Assembly: GCA_015039365.1 (NCBI GenBank)
Contig: WION01000004.1
Span: 1,426,001 to 1,490,000, forward strand
From: Amanita rubescens
Lineage: Eukaryota; Basidiomycota; Agaricomycetes; Agaricales; Amanitaceae
Length of the DNA: 64,000 nt
Direction: 5' to 3'
Of the stretch, positions 18,664 to 28,254 are shown one piece after another. The translations under genes were made by a program, and so were the position numbers. The number at the start of each line of letters is the position of its first letter. Positions within the stretch are counted from its first letter, which is position 1. The notes below the pieces were generated by a model that did not search any database, was not told the origin of the DNA, and saw only the letters and a list, made by a program, of their open reading frames with translations.

Positions 18664-19954
18664 ACAATCATTTTAATGGGTGGATTGGCCAGTGTGGCCT
18701 TGGATGTCATCTTCTAATTTTAGCAGCAACATCGCATTTTTCTAACTTTAGTAACATAATCGATTATTCTAAATTTAGCAACATCATCCAAGCACCTTTG
18801 CGCATCCACCTATGCAACCCTTTGTATGCAACCATTAAGGGAAAGGAGGGGTGGATTGGCCAACAGGGACTTGGGTGGTATTGCTAAATTTGGAAATTTC
18901 GAAGTAATTATCGTGAAATAGCAATAATATCATATCATTCTAATTTTAGAAACGACATCTGAGTGCCCATTTACGAATCCATCCCTTATATCTAGTTATT
19001 TTTTGATTTTTTTTGATTTTGGGGGTGGATGCATCAATGGGAACTCAGATGACACCAAGTAATGCACGGTCTCAGTTGGCAACCGGTCATGACCGGTTGC
19101 ACATTTGAGCTGCAACCAGTGTAACCGGTCTTGACCGGTTTCGGTCCGGTTGCCCCAAAATCGCGAGACGAAAAAGACCAGTCTCAGTCCGGTTGAACCT
19201 AAAAATAGGCAAAAGACCGGACCGGACCGGACTTTTTTTCACTATTAAGCACCCACTTCAGTCATCCCAGTCCTACCCACATAAAATCAGCTGTACATGA
19301 TTCTTGATATGGACTTATTTGGGTAACAGCATGAGCAATAGTTAGCATTGTTGCATCAGGACATACTACTATTGGCATACTAAGGCTGAGGTTCCATGTG
19401 TGGTAAATTTACACTTACTGCCCCTAGGTTCTAGCAGTCAAGTGACAGGGGCATGGGGGAGTCCAAGAACATGAGGCATGCCGCATTGCCATTACTTTGA
19501 ATTCTACTCAATCAAAACACAATTCCACAGTGGTTTTTGGATCAGCACCCCCTACTCCAAAGCCCAGTGTTTGAAGCTACTAAGCTCACTAGTACCATTC
19601 AATCAAGGCAAACTGTTATTGGGCTAATACATATGTGCTAGTACTTGAGAAATGATGGTAGGGTAAATCTATCTAATCAGTGATTGAAAAAGAAGGCCAG
19701 CACAGTACCACAATACTACCACTTGGGAGGAAAGGACTCAAGACTCATGTGAGAGTGACAGCTCTAGAGAAGTAGTGGAAGATAATTTGGTGCATCAGCT
19801 CTTTTCCTTTTACCATCACCTTCCAGATTAGGAAACACACCAAAAATCAGCATCCAAACCTGCTCTACAAGCAACACCCCCCGAGAGCCCCTGATCACCC
19901 CCTCAGTCTGGCTTTCACCCTTTTAACCCTTCCTTTTCTCCTCGTGTTGCCAGA
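18664..19954. other. Noncoding interval
   Basis: No supported gene. 18664-19067 is AT-rich with short repeated phrases (GGTGGATTGGCCA at 18679 and 18850). 19070-19240 is a CCGG-type repeat (separate entry). 19241-19954 is unremarkable sequence leading into the next reading frame. Confidence 0.5.
19070..19240. repeat. CCGGTTGCAACC-rich repeat copy
   Basis: Contains AACCGGTCATGACCGGTT, GTAACCGGTCTTGACCGG, GGTCCGGTTGCC and a closing GACCGGACCGGACCGGACT followed by T8. Same family as 4944-5113. Confidence 0.65.
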
Positions 19955-20707
19955 ATGGCAGATCGAGGGAGCCCCCCCTCCCACCCCGCCGCGCACTACC
20001 ATACTAATAAAACTCCTCCTGATAAAAGGTCCCCCACCCCGGCGCTCTCCTACATCAACCAGGTTGCCAAAGACCCAATGTGGGCCCTCACCCCGCTGCC
20101 CTTGCTACAATACCTGACAACCCAACAGCTGCTGGACCCGGCTGAACTCTGCAACTCTGGCATCAAGTATGACATAAGCCTGCGCTTCACAGGCCTGGTT
20201 GACAACGCGGAAGACCAGCAGCTTGGCTCACCATACAAAACACTTCCTTCTTCCCTGCCCCCCCAAGGGAAATTCTGGGACGACCCTGATGATGATGACA
20301 TGATCACAACGGTCTCACCCTCACAGTCCCAAGAATGCAAATACAACCCTAGAACGCCCTGCCCAAAGCATAAGGGTAAGAGCAAGAGTAGCCACGCAAA
20401 TTGCTACACCCCCCTGGGGCTGCTTCCCTCCCCTCTGGCCTACACAATCCACAAGCTGGAAAAACTGCCCTGTAAATCTCCTGGATCGGAGCCAGCCGTG
20501 GATACCACCCCCCTCAATGCGCTCAAGACGTGCATCCAGAAAGCTCATGAGGCTCAGAGTGCCCCAACTCCCCCTCCCACCGGGGACAACTGCGACACAC
20601 CAGTGGACATCAATGCTGAGCATAAAGCACTGGCCAGTATGGCAGCCCTGCTACGAAGCGACGCAACCGCCCACCTGAACATCCCCAATCTAATTGACAC
20701 AGTCTGA
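19955..20707 (+). CDS. Unrecognised proline-rich protein, probably a transposon gag-like fragment
   Basis: 250 residues (MADRGSPPSHPAAHYHTNKT). I do not recognise the family. It is rich in Pro, Ser and Thr with an acidic DDPDDDDM patch and a Cys/His/Lys cluster (CKYNPRTPCPKHKGK...CYTP). Two consecutive TGA codons at 20705-20710 end it, yet the same frame stays open for ~51 codons to 20866 (TIRDILSDSPNIFSLGYLI...), where a CCGG-type repeat begins. Both stops could be CGA (Arg) before C-to-T change. An inactivated, truncated copy of a longer protein is likely. Confidence 0.45.
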   Translation: MADRGSPPSHPAAHYHTNKTPPDKRSPTPALSYINQVAKDPMWALTPLPLLQYLTTQQLLDPAELCNSGIKYDISLRFTGLVDNAEDQQLGSPYKTLPSSLPPQGKFWDDPDDDDMITTVSPSQSQECKYNPRTPCPKHKGKSKSSHANCYTPLGLLPSPLAYTIHKLEKLPCKSPGSEPAVDTTPLNALKTCIQKAHEAQSAPTPPPTGDNCDTPVDINAEHKALASMAALLRSDATAHLNIPNLIDTV

Positions 20708-20850
20708 TGAACCATCCGAGACATCCTCTCAGACTCCCCAAACATTTTCTCTCTGGGATACCTCATCATTGACATAATCTCCCCTTTCAGGACCTGTGGG
20801 TCTAGAGACCAAATTGTAGATGTCGTCAGCTATATCGCTGAGACTAGAGT

Positions 20851-21030
20851 TTCAAAGTCCGGTTGATAGAACCAGAAAAAGACCGGGACTGGACTGGTTG
20901 CAACTGGACTGTCGGTTGCGGTTGAGGCTATTTTGAATCTCACACAGTTGTGGTCCTTCCGAAAATAGCACATTATGCAACCGCAAGACAACCGGTTGCA
21001 ACCAGTTGCAACCACCGACAGGCTGTCGGA
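20851..21030. repeat. CCGGTTGCAACC-rich repeat copy
   Basis: Begins TTCAAAGTCCGGTTG at the end of the previous reading frame; contains GACTGGTTGCAACTGG, CAACCGGTTGCAACC and GTTGCAACCACCGAC. Its left end resembles the AAAGTCCAGTTGC end at 3048. Confidence 0.6.
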
Positions 21031-21176
21031 CAAGGGGTCCAAGTTGCACATATTTATTAGAAATTGTATGACTTAGTAGGTCCTAGTACAGTACTTTATA
21101 ACTTGAGGCTTGGGCTCAGATTCAATTGGGGCACAAACAAATAACAAATAAATGGTAATTTAAAAAGTCATGCTAC

Positions 21177-21461
21177 TTGCAAAACAAACTGAACTCAATG
21201 GCTGCTCATCAAAAGAACTTGAAGAAGGTATCATGCAAGGATAAAGGTTCATCCAAGTCATCCAAGTCGAAGCAGCAACATAATGATTCCAGTGATGAAG
21301 AAAATCAGCCACGGAACATAAAACGGCATAGGTGTGATGCCGACATTGTGGTTCAAGTTGTTGATGTCAATGATGAGGAGTCCGAGTCCAAAGGGTCCAT
21401 AATAGTGCTTGACAATAGTGTTTACAGGTCAGGTTCATCAGGAAATTGGGGAAAAATCTGA
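21177..21461 (+). CDS. Short Lys/Ser-rich ORF running into a foldback element (doubtful)
   Basis: 94 residues with KKVSCKDKGSSKSSKSK, a DSSDEEN acidic patch and NIKRHRCDAD. It resembles a disordered nuclear-protein tail. The last residues come from the foldback element starting at 21443, so the original frame, if real, is truncated. No homologue is recognised. Confidence 0.25.
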   Translation: MQNKLNSMAAHQKNLKKVSCKDKGSSKSSKSKQQHNDSSDEENQPRNIKRHRCDADIVVQVVDVNDEESESKGSIIVLDNSVYRSGSSGNWGKI

Positions 21462-21734
21462 TTGCATCTGACACTGCTGGAACACTGGCTGTCTGATTGT
21501 CTGATTGTCTAACCAGCACTGGAACACTAATTGTCTGACAGCCTGATTGTCTGACATCATCTGACAACGTCTGACAAGTGCCAGATGAGGTGTCAGATGT
21601 TGTCAGACAATGTCAGACAATCAGGCTGTCAGACAATTAGTGTTCCAGTGCTGGTTAGACAATCAGACAATCGGACAGCCAGTGTTCCAGCAGTGTCAGA
21701 TGCAATCAGATGAGGTCAGATTTTTCCCCAATTT
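21443..21734. mobile_element. 292-bp foldback (MITE-like) palindrome
   Basis: The left arm (from AAATTGGGGAAAAATCTGA) and right arm (to TCAGATTTTTCCCCAATTT) are near-perfect inverted copies of about 120-130 bp around a ~40-bp centre near 21585. The arms are built from iterated TGTCTGATTGTC/GTCAGACAATC. A decayed copy of the same iterated motif lies at 33208-33300. It sits against the 3' end of the hAT pseudogene, but is not evidently its terminus. Confidence 0.75.
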
Positions 21735-21758
21735 GCTGATGTGACAGGCAAAGTTCTA

Positions 21759-24647
21759 CTAAACAGCTACATTTAAATTTACGGCCACTACCTCCAGCTC
21801 CGAGTCCTCCTGAGCCTTCAAGTCAGGCATCTTAGTAACATCAAGAATATCTTTGTCCTTGACAAGGCCCATCAAGCTCCATGCTCCAAGGCAAAGGAGA
21901 GCCCGGATTGATTGTACATTGAGACGACTACGCACATGAGAAAGCAAAAGACGGCCCCGACTGAAAGTTCTCTCGACGTCGACTGAAGTAGCTACAGAAT
22001 ACATGTCAGTAAAGCCATAACCGGTTACAAGATGAGGAACGAACCGGGGATTGATAAATAGTCAAAAGCCATTCAGGACAAGTGAGGATATGTTGTGCGG
22101 TGTTCATGCCACCAGGCTAAGACATTGGGGGTGTGTTCTACATCTGCGGCGAGATACCTGGCTAGTTCGTCGTGGGCGCTAGCCGTCTGCTCTGGTGCAG
22201 CCAGGGCCGGAAGGTGGTCAAATATATTTTTGGATTCCTAGCAAAGATCCCAAGTTAGCGGAAGCACAGGAGAGTCATCGGTAATTTAGTATATACCTTT
22301 TTCGTGCCAGTCGTAATTTCTTGCTTGTCAGACTCAACTGTTCCTGGGATCTCTACCTCAATATCGCTGTAACTGCCCTTATATTCATCCCTAACTATCT
22401 CCTCTGCTGTAACAATCCAAGCCCTTTCCCAAGATGTAGTCTCGAAGTATTGTAGCTTGTGACGAGGATGTAAGACTGTCGGGATGAATTGGAAGTGTAA
22501 GCTTTACCTTGAAGTCATTATAAATGATGTAAAATACATACCCATGGCGATGCGGTAAACGTCTGAGCTGTCCGTTAAGGAGTAGTAACGGTTGAGTGTC
22601 TTCTTTCCAAGCAGCAGGGCAGACTTAACGGCAGTGGTGAGTGACTCGTCTTCCTGTTTCTCAGTGAGGTATTTATGGACGTGATCTATTGCCGGGATGA
22701 CCGTGGCTAAGTTCGGTGTCTGGCGGGAGAAAAAGAGTGTCGCATCCTTGAAGATCTAACGAGGATTGGGCCAGGAATCAGTGAAAATATTGACAAGCTC
22801 AATAAATGCGAGCTACCTTCAGCGCCGAATGCAAGTCCGTGGCAATCTTCCACTCCTCATCAGACAGCTCCAGCGCACGCATACCTTTGATAGCATTTGT
22901 TTGACCGGGAGCATATCTGTTCTCAGCTGCTCGTGCTCAGCCTCTTCCATCTTGTCCATCACGTCGATCAAGCCTTCATCGTTATCTTCTTCCCTAGTCT
23001 CGTTGTCGTCCTCATCAACCCCTGAACCATCAGAGTGATCGACGTGATCGAAGTCGACATCAATGCCATCAACACTCACCACCTTCATCAGATCCTGCAT
23101 CGATATTGGCAGCACCAACGACTTCACCAGGTTGCGGGGCATCAAACTCACGCAAGATTGCTTTAACGACAAGATTGACGACGTGCAGAAAGCAACACGT
23201 GCGTGTCGCTTGGCCGCCAAATTCAGGGATCAATTTGCTGATCTCCCCAATCATCGTGTCGTTTGCTGATGCATTATCGGCTGTAATGCCGAGGATCTGA
23301 ATCAAAGTAAGCGATCTGATGCTCCAAAGGGTCAATAGTAGGCGTTGACGCACCTTTTCAGATATTCCAAAATCTTCCAAGACTTTTACAAATCCCTGCA
23401 CGAGAAATACCCCAGTGTGCGATTGCGGTACCTCAACCGTCAACGACATCCAGGAGAGTCAATAATGGCATACCGTTGTATTGGAAATGGACAGAAATTG
23501 CGATAAAAGCCTGGTGGTTGGGTGAGGTCCAAGCGTTGGTGGCGAAGCTCAGACGTCCTTCGTATTCCTGGTGTGCGCTCAGCATAAAATCTATTTCTGA
23601 CCAATCACCCAGAACTGACCTGCAGCATTTTAGCTATGCGCTCCCGGGTGCGCTTAAATACAAGCCTTACGTCCCGGGATACAGTCTGTTGCGACGGAAT
23701 ATAGTACTCAGGCCTCCCCGTCTTCATCAAGACGTTGAAACTGCGATCACGGACGATGGAAAAGGGGCGCAGGCTTTCTGAAACCCAGCGGACGATCTCC
23801 GCGCTACAATAAGGTGATTAGATTAAACTTTATCAATGATTGGAAAGCTTACCGAGTCTCTGTCTTCAAATGTTGTCGATGCATGTAAGTAACATTTCCT
23901 TTTTTGCGCTCAAATGATGCTGTAATAGTTCCATCACGAAGCAATGGTTGAACGACTGATTTACGAGCAACATCACAACCATTAGCTTCATCGGCAAGCC
24001 TAACGGCATCGTCTCCCCAGCATCGTTTTGCATGCTTTTGCATGTTACTAGTGGATTTGGCATCTTTCGTGTCAAGGTAACGTCATACTCCTTTTCTGCA
24101 TCCCTTGGCAACACATTTGAACTCGTGATAGTGGCAGCCACCTTCATGTCCTATAAACGGGTCCGGCGCATAGAACGCATAGATCGAGGATGTCCATTCC
24201 TCACATAAGCGCACTGTTGACACAGGTAAGCCTCGAAATCTATTAGCATAATCCAATCTTACTCATTTCAGCCTCGGGATCCTCTTCAACTATTTCTGGA
24301 CCACTATCAGTATCTTCCGGGTCGCTGTCTTCGCCGCCAACTGTTCTGACTGTCGTGGGCGTAGTGCTCGGATCAGATGCGGTGTGCGATGCAGGGACAG
24401 CCGATTGGACAGCTGAAGGAGCTTCGACGATATTTGGGGTAGGGACTGACTCGGTCATGCTGGTACTCGTACTAATATTGGCAGTGGATCTTGCTTTCTT
24501 TGCAGCTGGCCTTTGAGTAGAAGAGGCAGAACCGGAGACGATCGACGCCAATGAGTTGCCACGGCTTCGCTTGGATGTGAGCGAAGTGAGAAGTTCCTTC
24601 CCACCTTTTTCTGTCGGTTTCAACGGACGACGCCCGGCACTGAACAT
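21759..24647 (-). pseudogene. hAT transposase, intron-containing, inactivated
   Basis: Minus-strand gene starting MFSAGRRPLKPTEKG at 24647. In order: a disordered Ser/Thr/acidic N-terminus, a BED-type zinc finger (HEFKCVAKGC...STSNMQKHAKRCW), a DDE/RNase H-like core (EGRLSFATNAWTSPNHQAF, ILGITADNASANDTMI, CCFLHVVNLVVKA), a conserved RQTPNLATVIPAIDHVHKYL block, VLHPRHKLQYF, and a C-terminal dimerisation domain (SVDVERTFSRGRLLLSHVRS). Lesions: TGA at 24085-24083 inside the zinc finger (probable CGA), a 7-nt insertion giving a frameshift near 23445 (between LLDVV and EVPQSHTG), loss of the conserved segment between VKQMLSK and the DEEWKI block near 22850, and TGA at 22075-22073 (HLS*MAFDYLSIP). 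Several 50-60 nt introns still have good splice sites. Confidence 0.8.
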
Positions 24648-25199
24648 GAGAGAACAGAGAGCTGCTGGATTGAAGGTGCAAAGGTAGCAATAAGTTTACG
24701 GATTGTGGATGTGAAGGCACTGACTCAGTGGCCACATTTATAGGTGCAAGACGCAAACTATCTTCAAGCTACATCCGATAATCGTGTTTAAGAATCTAAG
24801 ATAATACAGGATATCAGCACATGATCATACTGCTCGACATGCCAGTGGTGATAATGAAGCATGATGCCAGTGCTAACTAGTAACATATGGCCTTCTCGAC
24901 ATGACAACAACACAGCTTGCACTAGTAGCATATGACCGAAGTTAACATATGACCGAATTCTTGACATGACAACAACATCAGCATGCGGGCTTGAGACGAT
25001 TCCATGATAATCAAATCAATACCCAGTGGTCACCTCAGCAACAGGGCCGTGCAACAGGTCAGAGCCGCATGCTACTCGACCCGCATTAACTTGATTGAAA
25101 CTTGGATTCGCCGATAATCAATCCGAGATAATCCAACCCCACTGACTGACTGATTGGTACTAATATATCCATACGATCCATACATCATGTGACTACTGT

Positions 25200-25330
25200 A
25201 CTACTGTACCCATACCCGGGGCCTGCGGGTAACGGGTTTCCTGTGGGTCACAAAATTGAAACCCATACCCAACCCACCATGGACCCATACCCGCAACCCA
25301 CGTGGGTACACCATACCCATGATAATGCCT
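25200..25330. repeat. CCCATACCC-rich subterminal repeats, possible hAT right end
   Basis: Repeated CCCATACCC, GCGGGTAACGGGT, ACCCATACCCGCAACCC and CACGTGGGTACACC within 130 bp, beyond the start of the transposase. GGGTA/TACCC subterminal repeats are common at hAT ends. No matching left end was found. Confidence 0.35.
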
Positions 25331-25747
25331 AGATGCAGTGAACTCGATACTAGCTTCCAATTTCGACTCTGAGGGAAAGGGGAAGGGGAAATCTATTTCT
25401 CTGTCTATCTAAGACAGAATATATAGTGTAGTTATTTTTAGTTAGGCTAAAGTAAAAGGGAATGGGATAGGTAGCTAAGTAAGTGCTGTGCCGACGAGCA
25501 CGCACCAATATTCTAAATAGAAATGGGATTTTGTGAGTGCAAAGTAAAAGAAACTGAAATGAAATGAAATAAACGAAATTCTATACAGCGACTGCGGCGC
25601 TGACGTTGAGCTCTGAGAAGTGGACCTGAGGATAGTCTGGGATGATGATTGACACTTGACGATACTTGGGTGCTGAGTGGAAAGCGAGACGACACTGAAA
25701 TACAGGGGAAATGAACTTTATCGAAGGTGACCAAACTTCTTCTAGGC

Positions 25748-26455
25748 TCAGATGTATTCGTTCTGGAGTCGTTCTACCTCTGGATGATTAAGTAAATCAC
25801 GCAGGATGTCGACAACATGCCAGGTAGTCATGCAAGGGTAGATACAGGGTGCCGGGACGAGCTGGGGGAATATGTCTCCTTTTCTGGTCATGAGGAGGTA
25901 GTGGGTGTGGCATCGGTCGATAATGATATAAGGGCCACCATGGTCGATCTCCAGTCCTCGTCCTGCGATGTGTGGCCTATGGACAACCCTATGAACTAGC
26001 TGTCCGCGCCCTAAGTAGATGGTACTCTGGTTGCCTTGCTCAAGACCGAAATACTCAATGCGATTGATAAGGTCGAGCTCAAATCCATTTCTTCACCTGT
26101 CCTCCGCGCTCTGCTCTGGCTCATCCATCCATCTCCTATGCCTTATCTCGTCGCCGGTACATGGGGTGACTGTAGCATGGAACTCTCCTCCTACAAGCGG
26201 GGACACCGAAAGCCACCTAGATTGACTGAATATAGCTCCTAGCGAATGATACCAGTCACCGCACCTCCTGTTAAATGAGGGGTAGATGCTCCCATAGGGA
26301 TACGCTGGTTCTTGCAAGCTTTGTATTGGCGTGTTGTCTCCTTCTTGGAAAAGGGGATACTTGGGTGGAGGCATTGAAAGTCGCTCGATAAGAGGCCATG
26401 CTCTATCGCCGTTCTCCTGGATCACGTTGTTAGCTGAGAGTGCTGGGGAACTCAT
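25748..26455 (-). pseudogene. Unknown protein gene interrupted by one in-frame TGA
   Basis: From ATG 26455 (MSSPALSANNVIQENGDRAW) the frame is open for 120 codons to TGA 26095-26093, then continues in the same frame for 114 more codons to TGA at 25748. Both halves look like protein (first: RRCGDWYHSLGAIFSQSRWL; second: GLEQGNQSTIYLGRGQLVHR and CMTTWHVVDILRDLLNHPEV). AGG-TGA-AGA suggests an original CGA. I do not recognise the family; no catalytic motif is evident. Confidence 0.5.
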
Positions 26456-26939
26456 CTGGGAAGAATGGGAAAGCGTCAAGAGCGACACTATTCAATCCGA
26501 GTCCTCTTTTTCCATGCCGCATGATTCCGAGGCTGCTGAGGATGATCGCTGATGCACCTTTTGATGCTCCTTGCTGATCCTGCCTCGGATGAGTCATGGT
26601 CCGCAACTCCACGTGATCCAAATACTCCGAAATGCCTAAGGCCTAGGACTTGAACCTAATTGAACCTGTCGCTCTTCTTTTGAGTTTGTTCTTCCTTTCC
26701 AGCTTTGGTCCACTTCAGCAATCGTCCTATTGCTTTGGTAGGTCTTCTATTATGCGCGTTTTCTCCATCCAGCCACTCCTCCAGTCCATCAATGTCACAC
26801 CAAGCTGTCACATTTCCTTACTGTACTGAGCTACATCCGCATATAGATAGATGTCTTGTACGATTGATTACCCACTCATCCACATATTCAATCAAGTTTC
26901 AGTCTGTGCAATGCTAATTCTCAACCCAATGAATGAAAA

Positions 26940-27640
26940 ATTAATACTTTCCAATGAACCTGCTGACGAAAATATATAAAACTATATATTATGATAATAA
27001 TATATTGTAGATATTTCTTATCTTATCAGATTATCTTATCATATCTAAGATAAGATAATCTTATCTATCTCCTTTAGTATAGATTAAGTAGATATAAATA
27101 CGCTTGCATCATAGTTACTAGATATGATTCCTTGTGAATCATATATCGTCATTCTACAGCAATCTGTCAAGAATGAACTCTATAATATCTGTCATACAGC
27201 AATATGTCAGATATGACAGAACCCTGTAATTTCTGTCAATCATTATGACTAGAAATAGATCATATGATACGTTATGACTCACATATTGTCATATGATGAG
27301 TCAATATGACGATAACTGTGTAATATGATACACACCTTATCATCCAATAGGATAAGGTCCGTAGATAGCATAGTTTACACTTATTTGTATCTCAGACAAT
27401 ATATAAGGAGGGACAATTCGTCGTATCCTCCTAACTTCTTACTCTCATCTACACATCTTATAGTTGAGCCTCAGCTCCTATAAAGTCCCTCAACACACTC
27501 TCCCACCTTCTTAGTAAGTCGGTTCCTTACTCAGTACCATGCGCTGCGCTGCTGCATTGGACTCCATGATGAGGAGAACCCAACTTCGTCACCTGCGAGC
27601 CCTGACATTGTGAAAGATATAGGACCAACCGTAACCAACA
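26940..27640. other. AT-rich, hairpin-rich patch; possible degenerate LTR
   Basis: Contains a perfect 13-bp stem at 27028-27061 (AGATTATCTTATC / GATAAGATAATCT, 8-nt loop), ATGATTC/GAATCAT near 27122, TCTGTCAT/ATGACAGA near 27187 and CCTTATC/GATAAGG near 27332. A TATA-like ATATATAAGG follows at 27400, then pyrimidine-rich sequence to about 27500. This resembles retroelement control DNA seen elsewhere in the window, but no repeat partner or target duplication was found. No gene. Confidence 0.35.
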
Positions 27641-28254
27641 CATATGTCACATCCCTGTTTAATGTTTAAATGAACCACGAGAAGCATCCGCCCCAATTGT
27701 GATCAGCTTTTTTATTTTACAGCCGTCTTCTGATCCATCATCATCAATACCGACTGATACTCCCCATTCTGGCAAGGGCCTTAAAAACAGTTCGCATGGC
27801 TAATCCAGTCACAGCAAAGAACAATTTGAGTGACCACTTCACAACTCACCCTGTATTATTTCACCCAGAGTCAGTTGCCTAACATGGCGCTAGAAAGGGG
27901 GAGACCCTTATGGTGACTCCTATTTGACACTCTAATATATGAACAGTCTCAGTGGCTCGTTTTTGTCATCCATCATTGTTTCTGGATTTGCACATATGAT
28001 AATCACAACATGTCATGTATCATTCGACCCTGTTGTCATCAAATCCAGTCCTTTTTACAATATATTTGCGCCAGACATATATGGCAATGTGAGTCAAGTG
28101 ACCTAGGAAATGGCAGGGGTATGGCAAGGCCAGCCACCCATGGCCTTCAACCTCAATCAGTCACCCTCCCAGACCCCTACCACCTGCCACCACTATTTTC
28201 ATGTGCCAATCAATCACCCATCATTGCTTAGCCTTGAATGCACATCCACCGAAT
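27641..28254. other. Noncoding interval, nothing recognised
   Basis: Unremarkable sequence between the hairpin-rich patch and the helicase pseudogene; no supported gene, repeat or RNA. Confidence 0.5.

Noticed and set aside
26940..27640. Solo LTR
   Set aside because: TATA and hairpins fit, but no TG...CA ends with a target duplication and no second copy were found; kept only as a possibility.
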